The notes under the pieces were generated by a model. It had not been told where the DNA came from. It saw nothing but the letters and a program-made list of their open reading frames with translations, and ran no database searches. A program made the position numbers and the translations under genes. From NCBI GenBank assembly GCA_018466975.1, contig CM031556.1:248001-312000 (forward strand): a stretch of 64,000 nucleotides of DNA, read 5' to 3'. Every line of letters starts with the position of its first letter. The stretch's first letter is position 1. Source of the DNA: Sparassis latifolia (Eukaryota > Basidiomycota > Agaricomycetes > Polyporales > Sparassidaceae). Below are positions 34,714 through 46,600 of the stretch, piece by piece.

Positions 34714-37011
34714 TTCCTGCCCCGTCCGCCGGTACCCTCTCTTGCTGTCATCTTCGTCCCGCTGCTGTCTATTCTTGCTCGCTTTCCGCTACGATTATGA
34801 TCTTGCACGCCTGCTCGTCCACACGCCCACATATACATTGCGACATCATACCTGGGTTCCCCGTTGTAGCATTCTTCTCTTGTTTCATAGCATTCTCGCT
34901 CTATCTGACTGACTCCGGCTGCTCGTTGGCATCGTTGTGTATTGTGTAATTGGTATGCTACAGGTGTGGTCTGCATGCGCATGCATATATATGTCTTACT
35001 ACACAAAAGTAACATGTTGAATATAGGCAAATTATGCTCACTGTACCCTGCGTACTGGACGATATGAATGACGAGCTTCACCGAGCGCAGAGGGGTTTCT
35101 CCGCCCGTGAAAGTTCCGCAGCAGTATGCAACATACCTCTGAGAATAATGATTGGTTGATATCTGTTTACTTGTTTATTTCTTTGGAAGCTTTGTCTCAA
35201 TGATGTCATACGATAGTACATGGTTTCCTTCTGTGGAGTCTGTCAGTTGCTGTAGGTGTGATTACTTGCTTCTCCTGCCAGCCGTGTAATGAAAGTAATT
35301 AGCTGCTAGCCAGAAGCAAAAATAATTGGTCCCTCTGTCCTATCAAAGCTCACTCACCAATAGGCTCGTTAACCAGCCTCTAGTATATAGGAAGAAAGAG
35401 TCGTTCCTTATATAACTCACCAATAAACCTGGTCAGCTGGTCATCCTGCTAACTCCTTCTTAGCCGACACTGCTCAACTCATTGTTTCAATCCCTCCTGG
35501 GTATGAAGAGAATATTGGTGACTTCTTCACAAAACAGCGTGTACCCGGTGATGTATTGGCTGCAAAGAAAAAGACGAAAGTGTAATACATTACTCCATCA
35601 TCTTCGCCGTTACCTACGTTTTTGCCATATCATATACTAAACCCAATAAAAATAAGAATGAAAAACCGAAAATTGATGAACTATGTTCATTGCCCAATAC
35701 CTAGGCGCATCCCTAAGCCACAAACTCACTCTCCCGAGGTAAGTGCGAGCTGCCAAGCAAGCGCTTCTCGAGTACATACCGTGTTTCGGAAACACGGCTG
35801 TGAGCACGTACAGATCGGTCTTACCCACTCAGTACTCAACCTCTGACCACGCCTTCCCGCGCCATCCCGATGAGCGACCCGCACGTTTGTTTCCGCAGAC
35901 GATCCTGGTAGGAGCAAACCGATCTCACTAGTATCCCGTAGCAAGTTAGCGTCACCCGATGTGACTTCCCGCAGAGGGGCTAGGGCCGCGCTTGAACGCC
36001 TCCGGATTCAGATTTAGGCTACGTCGTAGCCCGATGCTGAGGTGCGGTTGTTCCTCCGCGGGGCTCTGCGTTGTCCGAGATGGGCAAGTGCATCCGTCGG
36101 CCGCGACCTGTGACCTCAGTGGATTCGGGTTGGGGCCGGGCTGCTGCGGCGGTCGGGATCGCGATTGCTAGGGTTGATGCTTGTCGATCCGCTTTTCGTC
36201 CCCTGAGCGGAAGCTGAGTGAAGTAGTGACGAGCGCGTCCCCTGATCTCATGTCATCGTGGCTTGGTGGCGCGGGAAGGGGTCAGGATTCAGTCAGTCAG
36301 TGCAGCATCGTATTCTGGTCTCACATCTGGCGCCAGTCGGACACGGATATCCGAGGTACGAGGTTGAAGCAGAGTATCTGCCATCTGCCTTCGGGAGACT
36401 AGTGCCAGGGAGACGTACTGTTTGATTCCATGGTAAGGCGTTCGACGACGACGACGACTTGGATGCTTTGAGAACCCTAAGATGCTGGAGAATATGTGAA
36501 AGGGACTCGCCTAGTGGTCGTATTCCCAAAACACCCAGGCTATGTTTAAATTCGACCCTGACTGTATTTAGAAACGAACGATGTCAATACCTAGCCAATC
36601 TCAACGGGATTTGGACATTGACTACATCCCAATGCACTGCCACCTGGGAAATGGTCGTAGATCAGTTGCGAGTCAAATGCTGCGGCGCAATACATACATG
36701 AAGTCGCGTTCCCAGCGAACTTAAGTTGGTACTCCACACGGCCACGAGATAATTCCTTGTCACCACCGCAGCTGTCGGAAATGATGATGTCCAATCGATA
36801 TGAGACCATTATAATAACTGTCAGCGATGGATGTGCATGGTGGGAGAGAAAGAGATGAAAGTGTTCGCGCAGCGCCAAACAAATTGTTCACCACAACTCC
36901 GCAGGGCAATCGTGCTGATGCGTGCATGCTCTGAGCCTTCCCGTCGTCCGACGCGCCCTCTTCGCACCCCCACCTCGCCCCGACCACTTCATATCTTGAC
37001 CTAGTCCTCAC
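34714..37011. other. Intergenic region between CYC8 and ERF4
   Basis: The first few hundred bases are T-rich and likely the CYC8 3' UTR. At 35461-35584 an orphan exon-like reading begins after a TAG acceptor, DTAQLIVSIPPGYEENIGDF and FTKQRVPGDVLAAKKKTKV, and ends in TAA. A minus-strand 72-codon frame at 36591-36809 contains SDSCGGDKELSRGRVEYQLK and several cysteines. Neither could be tied to a family. A short GAC tandem occurs near 36445-36460. Confidence 0.3.
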
Positions 37012-38752
37012 ATGCATCCAACACACTCACCTTCGCCGTCGACCTCGAACACCGCAGCCGCCCGCGAAGCTGACCTGGCAGAAAGTTCACTCGCTGCCCG
37101 ATCACGACCACTATCCCAAGGACAACCACACTCGGGCGCTGACATACGCACCGAACCAATGACGGGGATCATGCAGGTGGATGGCCTCAAGGGAACCTTT
37201 CCAGAGCAGGCGCATATACCAGACCGGTCTCAGGGAGCAGGGGCAGACGCGGGGAGAGCAGGGGCAGACACAGCACTTCGCATACACGACGAGCCCGTCT
37301 CGCCGACCGAGGATGGCATAGCGGTCTCGTACAGTTCGTGGGATAGCCACCGCGACGAAAGCCCCTCAGACTCGTCGAAGGACACCGAGTCAAAAGACGT
37401 GCCCTCCGTCAGCGCAGCACTGAACGCTGCGTTCGGCTCGCCCGCCGTGCCAGAGGACGTCGCAGACACAGCTGGGGATGCTCCTGAACACCCGCTCGCG
37501 TTCAATACACACCCACCGTCTCCTCCACCGTGGGAGCACATCAACCCGCCCTCGTCCGGCGCGCAGCGCGACGGATTCTCGTCTGCGAACACGCGCGTGG
37601 TGCACGACTTCACTGGCAAGCCGATGTGCGTCCCATTTCATTACGTGCTTCTCGCGGAGCGCTCGCCGTTCATTCTGCCTGGGAGCTGACTTGTGGTACA
37701 GTCGCAGTCGCCCCGTGGTCCCCTTCTCCTCGTATTATTTTGGGCCACCGCCACCAGAAGCAGCGTACGGCACTCCACCCATGGGTCAGATAGGTATGCA
37801 CCACCCGCGAGAGGTCGTCCGCATCGAGCGTGACTACACCGGTGGCGAGCTCATCCAATTCGCACCAACGTATCCGCTGGAATTAGAGGGCAGGGTGCGT
37901 GTGCCTCTCTGTCTTTTCAGAAGTTCCGGTTCCGTGTTCCCTGTTGCAATTGTTTTGCACTTCATACCCAGGTTTCTCTCCAATAAGTTGTCTTTGCATC
38001 TCGTCCAATCTCAGTCGTTTACATTTGTCTGTATATATGCGCGGAATAACATCTGACCATTCCTCCGTAGTTAACCCCAACACAGTTCCTTGAGACAGTC
38101 AACGCGATTAACGAGCGGCTGATCGAGGCTCACAGCCTGCGGCACGCTGCCATCGACAACGCGTTGGCTTTTTTCTCGCTACAGCTATCCAGGCTTGTTT
38201 TCATGTCCCATTATGACAAGGTGCGTCTATGGTGTATTTTTGTGATGCGACCATCTTTGTGCCGTGTTCTATTTGCTTACTCTCTTGCTGGTTTGGTGTG
38301 CCATTGCCCACGTGGCTCTCTCTGTATTGATGTCTGCCCTTTTACTCGCGCCTTTACTATCTTGTATTTGTTCTTCCAGACTTGCCGAGTGATTTATCGC
38401 GCTCCAGTCGCATACGTCTGCCCCCGCTGTGGGGCTTTCTAGCCGTATCACTCATACTGTCTCGTGCTGGTGGACTATTGCTGATGTGCAACTGCCTCTT
38501 TGCAGGAAATGCAACGACTGCAGAGTTTAATTCAGGATCTCAATACGCGGTTGTACAACCCCGTCGGCCTCCATATACGCTGGCCGCGCAAGGTCGCGTT
38601 TTTGTTCGTGCGTACCCTTCCTCGTCCTTACTACCATCTGAAGTTTGTCTAACTGGTTTCTCTATCCACGCAGCTTGAGATAGAGTACTATGTGAGTCTT
38701 CCGGTGTCGTGCTGGCTGTCTGGATCGTTTCATACTTATCCAATTTTAGTGA
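37012..38752 (+). CDS. ERF4: Erf4/GOLGA7-like subunit of the Ras palmitoyltransferase
   Basis: ATG 37012 opens a long disordered N-terminus (for example DEPVSPTEDGIAVSYSSW and PPSPPPWEHINPPSS). The conserved Erf4 domain follows: REVVRIERDYTGGELIQFAP, TYPLELEGR, LTPTQFLETVNAINERLIEA, NALAFFSLQLSRLVFMSHYD, EMQRLQSLIQDLNTRLYNPV, GLHIRWPRKVAFLF and LEIEYY. The family partners a DHHC enzyme (Erf2) at the ER/Golgi to palmitoylate Ras. Introns lie after GKP, after ELEGR, after HYDK, after AFLF and after EIEYY. The last intron (GTGAGT to TTTTAG) is followed directly by TGA at 38750-38752, so the final exon carries only the stop codon. Without that splice the frame would run on for about 100 unrelated residues. 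Confidence 0.88.
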
Positions 38753-39386
38753 CATTCGGAGTCTCTCTAATTTCTTCGGTTTTCAATTTAGTCTGTTTTG
38801 CGCGATATATTCCCCAGATGCATCTTCCTCTCGTTTACCTCATCTCTCTCGGTCCACCTTGTCTCGCTAACTTCGTACCTTTCCCCTCCTACCCCTGCAT
38901 CAAGCGTATTTATCCTCATCCTCACGCTCCCGCATCACATGCCTTTGTCGTATCCTGGACGCCATCTATTCATGTATCACCTTCTTCTATGTGTATACGC
39001 ATACTATAATCAGCACACACACTATCAATTTCTCTTCACCCTCCTTAGTTTTTGTCACCCTGCCTTGCGATACGCCATCAAGTACTTGCCATTTCGGCGA
39101 CCTTGCGATACCATCCTCAATATTCAAGCTTCTTCGCGTAGCCCCTGGGATCCCGCCACCCGTCCCAAGGAGTGCACGCCGATCATGGTCCAGCCAGTCT
39201 GTTCTACTTGCTAAAAGTATGATCAGGTGCGTGCCGGTCCACTCCTCGAAACAACAGCGACTGCCGTATAAGACCACGCTATCCAAGATATACGTGTGGT
39301 CACCGCCGCGGCGCCTTGTCGCCTCGTCCGCGGGCGATTCAGATCGGGCGCGGACTCGGGTGGGCGCGCGGGTCCTCAGCATCGCT

Positions 39387-39570
39387 GGATCACCGATGCG
39401 GTGAAACTTAGGATGGATCTGGTCCACCGCGGGCTTGAGCTCAGCTCGAGGCGGCACTAAAGTGATGTGCCGTCGTTAGTAACACCCCACGTTCCGCGGA
39501 GTACGCGTGCAGAGCCTCAGGCTGTGCGTGTCGGGGTGGTCAGAGGTGGGACACCGGGATGCTGTTTTGT
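39387..39570. repeat. Diverged direct repeat, copy 1
   Basis: This copy begins near TCACCGATGCGGTGAAAC and shares with copy 2 the blocks AGGATGGATCTG, GAGGCGGCACTAAAGTGATG and GTTCCGCGG, then GAGCCTCAGG, in the same order and strand. There are scattered substitutions and small indels. Confidence 0.75.
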
Positions 39571-40120
39571 GATGGTGGAGTGGGCATGTGAAGGCGATCC
39601 GCGCGCGAATGCAGCGTATATCCGGTCACCCTGCTGATGCGCTCCGTAGTGGTTTCGCCCGCAGAACGTGCCCTTTGTTATCGAGCGATCTATCCATTGT
39701 GGGTCCGTGTGCGCACATTGTCGGCTATGTGTCCCATGCGCTGATTGACGCTCTTAATCCAGTCCACTGACGGAGACTTTGCTATGTTCCGGTTTCCGGA
39801 TATGGACAGAAACTTGCCTCATGTTGCTGTGAGGCAATGATGGTGGATTGTTGGCCGCGAGATGCTGGTTTTTTCAGGAATGAGAGGTATCGGCGGCCGT
39901 GTCTTGCGAGCCCTCATATGGTATTGCCGCGTGTTCTGCCATAACTGCATTTCTGACGCAAACCAACTTTCTGACGCAGGCGAGGCGTCGTTTCACGTCC
40001 CAGACCCAGATAGGCTCGTTTAATATTGACAACAGCTCGTCGTCCACTGCCTTCGCCGTGGGTTATCTCAACGAATCCCGCACTCTGTTTTTGTAGACAA
40101 CGCTTACGACCGTCACCGAG

Positions 40121-40298
40121 GGTCACCGATGCGATGAAACTCAGGATGGATCTGATCCACCGTGCGCAAGAGCTCCGTCAGAGGCGGCACTAAAGTGATG
40201 TGCCATCGTTGGCAATACCCCGCGTTCCGCGGGGTGCTGAGCCTCAGGTTGTCTCTGTCGGGGTCGTCGGAGGCGGGACAGGGATGTCGTTGTGAAGA
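40121..40298. repeat. Diverged direct repeat, copy 2
   Basis: The second copy lies about 734 bp downstream in the same orientation, starting near TCACCGATGCGATGAAAC and holding the same ordered blocks as copy 1. It could be a remnant of a tandem duplication or of a repeat family. No target-site duplication or terminal inverted repeat was recognised. Confidence 0.75.
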
Positions 40299-43200
40299 CT
40301 ATGCGTCTTTGGTGGCACGTCGTTGTCGTGTGCGCGGCCTCCGAGAGCGCTTTCGTGTTCGTGTTCGTTTTCGGCGGTGGTTCGAATTTGACGAGGTCGC
40401 GTTTCGGCGGAGGGTTGTCTTATTCGCATAGTGAGGAGGGATGTGCTCTTTGAGAATTTCAAAAGCCCCACCGCCTTCCGCTCACAATTGCCTGCGTCGC
40501 TATTGGCTGACAACCGATCCAGTGAGGAAAATTTTGAGACCATGAAACTGCGGGGCGATGGTGTGGGGGAGCTTTGGGATTTACCCAGGCTCCCGGCCTT
40601 CGAAGCTCCATCTGTCCAGTTGTGTTCATTTCATTGCGCTGGACGTTTTCTTCAGTCGAACTACAGGCTCGTTCCAGGGTCTGGAAGGCAAGATGGGGCC
40701 TGGTGAGTTGTATTCCTAATCACAGAAACACTCACTGACGATGTGTTCACTGCGCGTATGTTTACAAGTAAAATATAAGGAGGTCAGACCGAGCGAGAAT
40801 TCTGGGTCGAGGTCATGGATTGATCTACGACACACTCGGACGAAAATGCTCCACAGGATATCACCGCTCTCAGTCAAGTCGCATGGTTTTCGCGTTCCGA
40901 AAATCACAGTGAACAATTCCACGGATCTCTGACAGAGACAGAAAGTAAAGCATTGTCTGTGCGACGTCGCGTGTCAGAGGAAGAATACGCGGAAATAAAC
41001 TTGGTTGATTTTCCGCGAGCCTGCGACGACCACTGGGCAGTGCCTCAAATCCGCTGCAACCTTGCCTTTGGGTCGTACCGAAGAATATCCTGCTAAGGGT
41101 GAGTCCTGACTTCGTCTTAATGAGTGCGACGGCTCACATATAATGAATTGCAGCGCGAGAACGATTTGTAAAGAAGTGTCGTACATCATGGACTAGCTGC
41201 TGAGACGAAGCACTGATTGCCAACTCGTGAAGTACTGTTCAAAGTGAATTGTCATCGCAGACAGAGCCATCTACCGATATTTTTGTTTGGCGAACGCACC
41301 GTTGAAGAACAGCGCTACTGCACTGCGAGCTATGTCCACCACTGCGGCACCCCAAGCCTGGAGAGTCGTTTGGTTCTGCTTGTCGCAGGCCGCTCAAAAA
41401 ATGAAGACCTGATGTAGATGGTAAGTAGCGCCTTCCACTCTCCGATAATTGTCGCAAACAAGACCAGAGTGCTCAAAAACATTTTTGTCATGTCCGCAGG
41501 ATGCAGCTCGCACCTGTGCCTGGCAATGCACCCAGAGTCACCGCTATCTGCAGCTCACCTGCACTAGGAGCAATCACGGTACCCGCCGACACATTAATCA
41601 TCAGCAACACGCTCACCGCGCTCTACTAGACTCTTCCTGTAAGGATCCTCGTGACCGAGCGTCCGCTGTGGATTCGGAAGGGCTCGGGAGGCGCAATGTC
41701 CGCATGCAACTCCGCGCTGTCAACACCTAGCAAGTTAGCATGGGGGCGCATCGACTCGGATCTCAGCCGTAGGGAGACGGCAAGCCATATAGGATACCAC
41801 AAACCCACCGGTGAGTGAGACATATTCAGACTAGCACAAACCGGGCCCGAGCGGAACGGGATTGGGTGTGCCTCCCGAGGCGCTCTGCAATTTGAAGAAC
41901 GTTTGTTATGAGCGGGGATGCTCGGTGGATGTTTTCACAGAAATGTTTTCGCTCTCAGTATTTGTCAGACAGAAGCAGAGCACGTGCTCTGAGCGCGCCG
42001 CTCATTGATCCGATTTTTGTCGGGATATCATTTTGCGGGGACGTGTTGACGACAGACCGGATCCCCGCATGGACAGGGAAGGCCATGCAGACTGACAGTT
42101 TGTAATTTGGTAAGAAGTGGGGATCGGACTCTGCGAGGACCAGCGTTTCGTAATTTTCTAATCTAGATCGCGTCGCACAAATATTCGACTTCATGCAGTG
42201 CCAGTAGTTCCGACGAGTGCGGGCTGTGAAAAGACCTCAATTGGGTGTCGTTGCATGCGTAGGTGCACGCGCATTCTAAAATTCTGCCACAGCTATCGAG
42301 CTTGCTTGTGTCGGGGAATATCTCTGCAAGCATCTGCAATCGACTTCTGTTCATCGATGAGTCGCGGTCAATCATCAAAGTTCCTCCTGATAACATCAAA
42401 GTCCCCCGACTTCCAGTCCATGACAAAGCGATCACGTTCTTGTCGCTATGCGTATGAATTTATGCAAGAGATTTTGCTCCACGTTGCACTCATTCTAAAT
42501 CGAAAAGCAGCTTTCCGGGACAAAGGCCAGAGGCACACAGACCTGATCTGGACGCGATGATACGTCTGTGTAGGACACCGAACCGCCGGAATCTACAAGG
42601 TCTTGCGTCATACGTAGGTGCTCCTCTGGCCAAGGGCCAGGTTCCGCTGCCCGGAGCTCCTAAATACGATGCTGGTGGCACTGGGAGGAGAGGCTTTCGC
42701 ACTCGAGCGGGCTCTGCTGCTCCCGGCGCTACGGCTGTACCTAATTTGCGAGGCTGCGCGATCTGCAACGGCGGCTGCGACTGTATATGACTCGATTCGG
42801 AGCCTGCAGCTGCAGACGCAGATGACGCGGCCCCTTGCCGGACGGCGCGCTTCCCATGTGCCTATTACACCATGTGAAACGTTGCTTCCGCTAACTTACC
42901 CCTAGCGTTCCTTGCTCCCGTATAAGCCCGCGGGGTGCCACGCACGCGTCGGTATCATTGCCCTCGTCTACGTGCATTCTGGATTTGTAAAATACAAATT
43001 CGAAAGAGGACGAACATCGGCATGTGCTCACCATCGTGAGCTTATAACAGCCGAACTCGCGCGGCAAGCGAGACAAAGGACGCGCAAGCCTACCGACAGA
43101 TGTTCCGTTTCTTGATCACAGTGATTGGGCTAATAGACTCGGGAAGCGTTGTCGGCGATATTCGGCCCCAACGCAGCGTACAATGCGCAGGGGCGTAGCA

Positions 43201-43713
43201 CATATGCCGCCCGAGGGCGCTCCTCTCCGGTGCGGTCGGTGTGCATTGCTCACCGCCCGACGCGCTTGCGCATGCACGTGTCAGATAACCTCTGCAATGA
43301 ATGGGCAAAAAACATGAGAAGTAAGAAGAGAATACAGGTGTGAGAGAGGTGGCGAGCGGTGCGGAAAGAGGGCCGGAATGAGAGGAAGAAAAGGACAAAA
43401 AGAGGAGGAAAGAATGTGGAAGTGTCGGGAAGGGTGCTTGGTCAGCGAGATCCAAGCCAGCGGCCGCCGGACGCAAGCAAGATCGGCATTTTCCGTCGGC
43501 TTCACTTGCTCTCGACCATCCCACCGTCGCCGTCCGAGACCCTCTCTCCACCGTCCTTCATCTTCCTCCTCCTCGTCGTCCCCGGACCTGCTCGCATCTT
43601 TCTGTCTTTCTAACTGACCTTCTCGCTCTCGCCTCTGTCTGAGTGCGTGTCCCGCCATACGGCTAGCTTGATCTATCACCGCACAGTCTCCATTCCAACG
43701 AGATATTCATCCC

Positions 43714-45643
43714 ATGGATTCATTCGGCGGCATCCAGTCCTTCTGGGACATCTCGCAGCAACCAGATAGCTTCTCCTCACTCCCTGATGATGACTTCCTC
43801 GCTTTTCTCGAGAAACAGTTCCCCACAACCATCTCGAACCCCGTGCAGCATTTTGACCCGACGGCGCCCATACCTGTCTCTGTGCCTGAGGTTATCGACC
43901 CCCAGAATCTCACCCGCTTCCCGTCCAACTCCACTCCGACCTCGAGCGATAGCAGCCCCAGCCCGCCGAGCCTCCCGAATGATAGCAGCCCGTCGCGCCG
44001 GCAATCAGGGGTATACACCCATTCGACGTCCCCGACCGGCGAGCTCGACGATGCCGGCCTGAAGCGCAAGGCGAGCAACGACAGCATGGTTGACGAGCCC
44101 ACACATAAGAGCCAGCACACTAACAGTACGTCATCGCACACTGCGGACGGGCCTTGTGGCCTAACGTCACCTACCGCAGATCTGTCTACTTCCAGCAACA
44201 CCAGCAAAAAGGGCATCTCTAGTTCCCGCCGCAAATCGACGGGCAACCCAAATCAGGTTTGTCTTCTCTGGATCGAGGGCCTGTGCCTTGTAACATATCG
44301 TTGTGATCGATGTAGGATGAGACCCGACTTCTCAAGCGTAAGGAGCAGAACCGTGCCGCACAGCGTGCGTTCCGCGAACGCAAAGAGAAGCATGTTAAAG
44401 ATGTGAGTTTCGCCGTCACGCCGTTCTTCTCTGGTGTTTGACAATCTATCATTCAGTTGGAAGACAAGGTCGCTGCACTGGAAGCCAAGAACCAGGTAAC
44501 AGAGTCCGAGAACGAGAACCTGCGTGACCTGCTGTCACGGTTACAGAACGAGAATATGGCCTTGAAGCAGGCTGCGTTCACGTTCCAGGTGCCACGGGAT
44601 ACTAGTGCTAGTAATGGTCAGTCTTTCAGCAACGGTCCAACTTCATTCAACTTCTCGACCCCCGGTGCGGGCCCGAGCAAGGTGGCGTCCCCTCCTCTAC
44701 ACCCTCCTCAGCCTCCGTTCAATTTCGGGTCGTTAATCTCATTCGACCCGAACATGTTGAACATGAACGACGAGCCTACAACCACGGACGGCGCGATGAA
44801 CGTGGACTACGCCTTTGGGCAGCCCGTCCCGTACAAGACGATTGCAGCGAACCCCATGTACATGTCGTTTGCAGAGCCTTCTCCGTACGACTCGCCTCAG
44901 CGGATGATCGGTAACGGCAACGGCAACGGTGGCTCGAATCATTTCAGCAGTATGTCTTCGTTCGACCACTGGACACCGCCAGACCCGAACGGCCTGGACC
45001 AGTTGTTTGGTGGGAACTATATCGGGACTAATCAGAACGGCGTCGATTTTAATGCGCTTCTGGCAAGTCCGCCAAGTTCGTTATCCCCGTTTCGCACGCT
45101 GCGCGTTCAACGTCGTCATCGTCACCGTCGTCGTCCGACGGCTCGATAAAGTCGACGTCCTTGTCGACGCCTGGGAACCCGACGTCACCGACAGCAGACC
45201 ATGACGGAAATTGTCCGCGCACGAAAGAGGATCTCCAGAAGTTCATCTCGGACCAGGGCGACTCGCAGTTTGCCTGCGAGATGCCTGTGGCGCCATTCCT
45301 CCGTAAAGCGAATAGCGAGGAGGGCAATGGCCAGATGATTATGTGCAAAGGCTCGAGTTTCCCGACTACGGAAGAGAGCGAGAATAACGTTGAGGTGCTC
45401 GCTGCGTGGCGGAGTATCACCTCGAATCCCCAATTTAAGGTCTGTCGCGTCGCTTGCTTATTCAGAATGACAGCTCATTTATAATATCCGTTCCGGTAGG
45501 ATCTTGATATTAACCAACTATGTAGCGAGTTTACGAAGAAGGCACGGTGCGACGGCACCAAGGTCGTGCTCGAGCCGCAGGGCGTACACTGCATTATCGA
45601 GGCCCTTGCTGCCAAGCGCCAGCAGCAGCAAATGCAGCAATAA
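43714..45643 (+). CDS. YAP1: Yap1/Pap1-like AP-1 bZIP transcription factor
   Basis: ATG 43714 starts MDSFGGIQSFWDISQQPDSF. The basic region is LLKRKEQNRAAQRAFRERKE with the NxxAQxxFR signature of Pap1-type factors, followed by a leucine zipper (LEDKVAALEAKNQVTESENE, NLRDLLSRLQNENMAL). After a Ser/Pro/Asn-rich middle comes a cysteine-bearing PAP1 region: NCPRTKEDLQKFISDQGDS, FACEMPVAPFL, MIMCKGSSFP, and at the C-terminus LCSEFTKKARCDGTKV and GVHCIIEALAAKR. These cysteines match the redox-sensing domain that controls nuclear export in Yap1/Pap1, so an oxidative-stress role is the family expectation. Introns split the basic region. The frame breaks at the CCCC run at 45085-45088; one more C would restore SLSPVSHAARS. 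An AATAAA overlaps the stop codon. Confidence 0.9.
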
Positions 45644-46600
45644 ATTCCGGTTATTCTGACACCTGCCTGCTAACGCCAGCCACCACTAGTGGCACCTCGC
45701 CCAACCGGCGGAACTCTGTATCGATATAATTTTGAACTGGCCATAGGAGGCCGGCGTGCATTTGCATAGATGGGGAGTTTGTCGGCATCAATCTCCATGT
45801 TGGGGTCGGTAATTGGTGTCGGTGATGGGTGGAAACCGGACGAGGACGCTCGGCGCGTAGCTACAATACTCGTGTACGTATCGCGCCCATCCGCCCCGCC
45901 GGTGACCACTGCGCTCGGTCTGGTATGATGTTGTATGTAGTATCTGTCTCTGCCGTGGTCGTTTGTCGGTGCGCTGTCGTCTGATGTGCGTTTGCAACCG
46001 TCTGTTAGTGGCCCGCCCGTCTATGTATCTCCTCGTTCCTTCTTGTATCATCGATCCGTTCGTTGCTACTCGCACTCGCATATCGTGTCCCGTCGTACCC
46101 GTGATATGGTCGCATCGTTGCTTTATAACGCCCTCGTGTACTGTATGTTATACTACTAACAATATGACGCCCTCTTTTCGATTCACACGCATGTTCAGGC
46201 CTCAGGCCGTGTTTGCGGCGTAGTGCCACGGAAAAAGCTCTGAAAATCTGCAGACGGAGCGCATCATCTTACGTCATGCTCGTTGGTCTAGAAACTCAGG
46301 TACGGCGAAGTGAATCATCGTGCAAGTGTAATGCTGCCCGCGCGATCGTAAGGGTAAACCCTTGGTCGTCGCTCAGATCCGCGAACGCCCTGCAGATTGG
46401 AGCCTCGATGTGACGTCGAACGGTGAACGATAACTGTAAGTCCGAGGATCGACCAACTCGACGGAGCATACCGTTCAGAAATTCTCGTTGACAGAACAGT
46501 CACCCTTACACGTGATGACATGAAGAAAGTCTCAATAGCATGACATGAACAACAGAAGTAGACCAGTGTTTCCCCAACTAAGTCTCCAGTAACGCAGCGG
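45644..46600. other. Convergent intergenic region YAP1/GET3
   Basis: About 960 bp between two facing 3' ends. Open frames on both strands are short and lack motifs. It should contain both 3' UTRs. Confidence 0.35.

Larger units (their letters stand above)
38753..43713. other. Long gene-poor region with a diverged direct repeat
   Basis: Five kilobases without a gene I can support. A diverged direct repeat lies at about 39387-39570 and 40121-40298. Plus-strand fragments near 40820-41100 (DITALSQVAWFSRSENH, EEYAEINLVDFPRACDDHW) and minus-strand fragments near 41630-41820 (LWYPIWLAVSLRLRSESMRP) have coding-like composition but broken frames. The last 150 bp before 43714 are CT-rich and likely the YAP1 promoter or leader. 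Confidence 0.3.

Noticed and set aside
38753..39009. C-terminal extension of ERF4 (VSLPVSCWLSGSF and beyond)
   Set aside because: It starts exactly at a GTGAGT donor and a TGA follows the next good acceptor; the extension is hydrophobic noise outside the family.
22492..43713. Intact transposons in the gene-poor stretches
   Set aside because: No reverse transcriptase, integrase or transposase motif, and no paired terminal repeats were recognised; only the diverged direct repeat near 39.4 and 40.1 kb stands out.
45643..46600. Small genes between YAP1 and GET3
   Set aside because: Open frames are short, on both strands, and lie where the two 3' UTRs must be.
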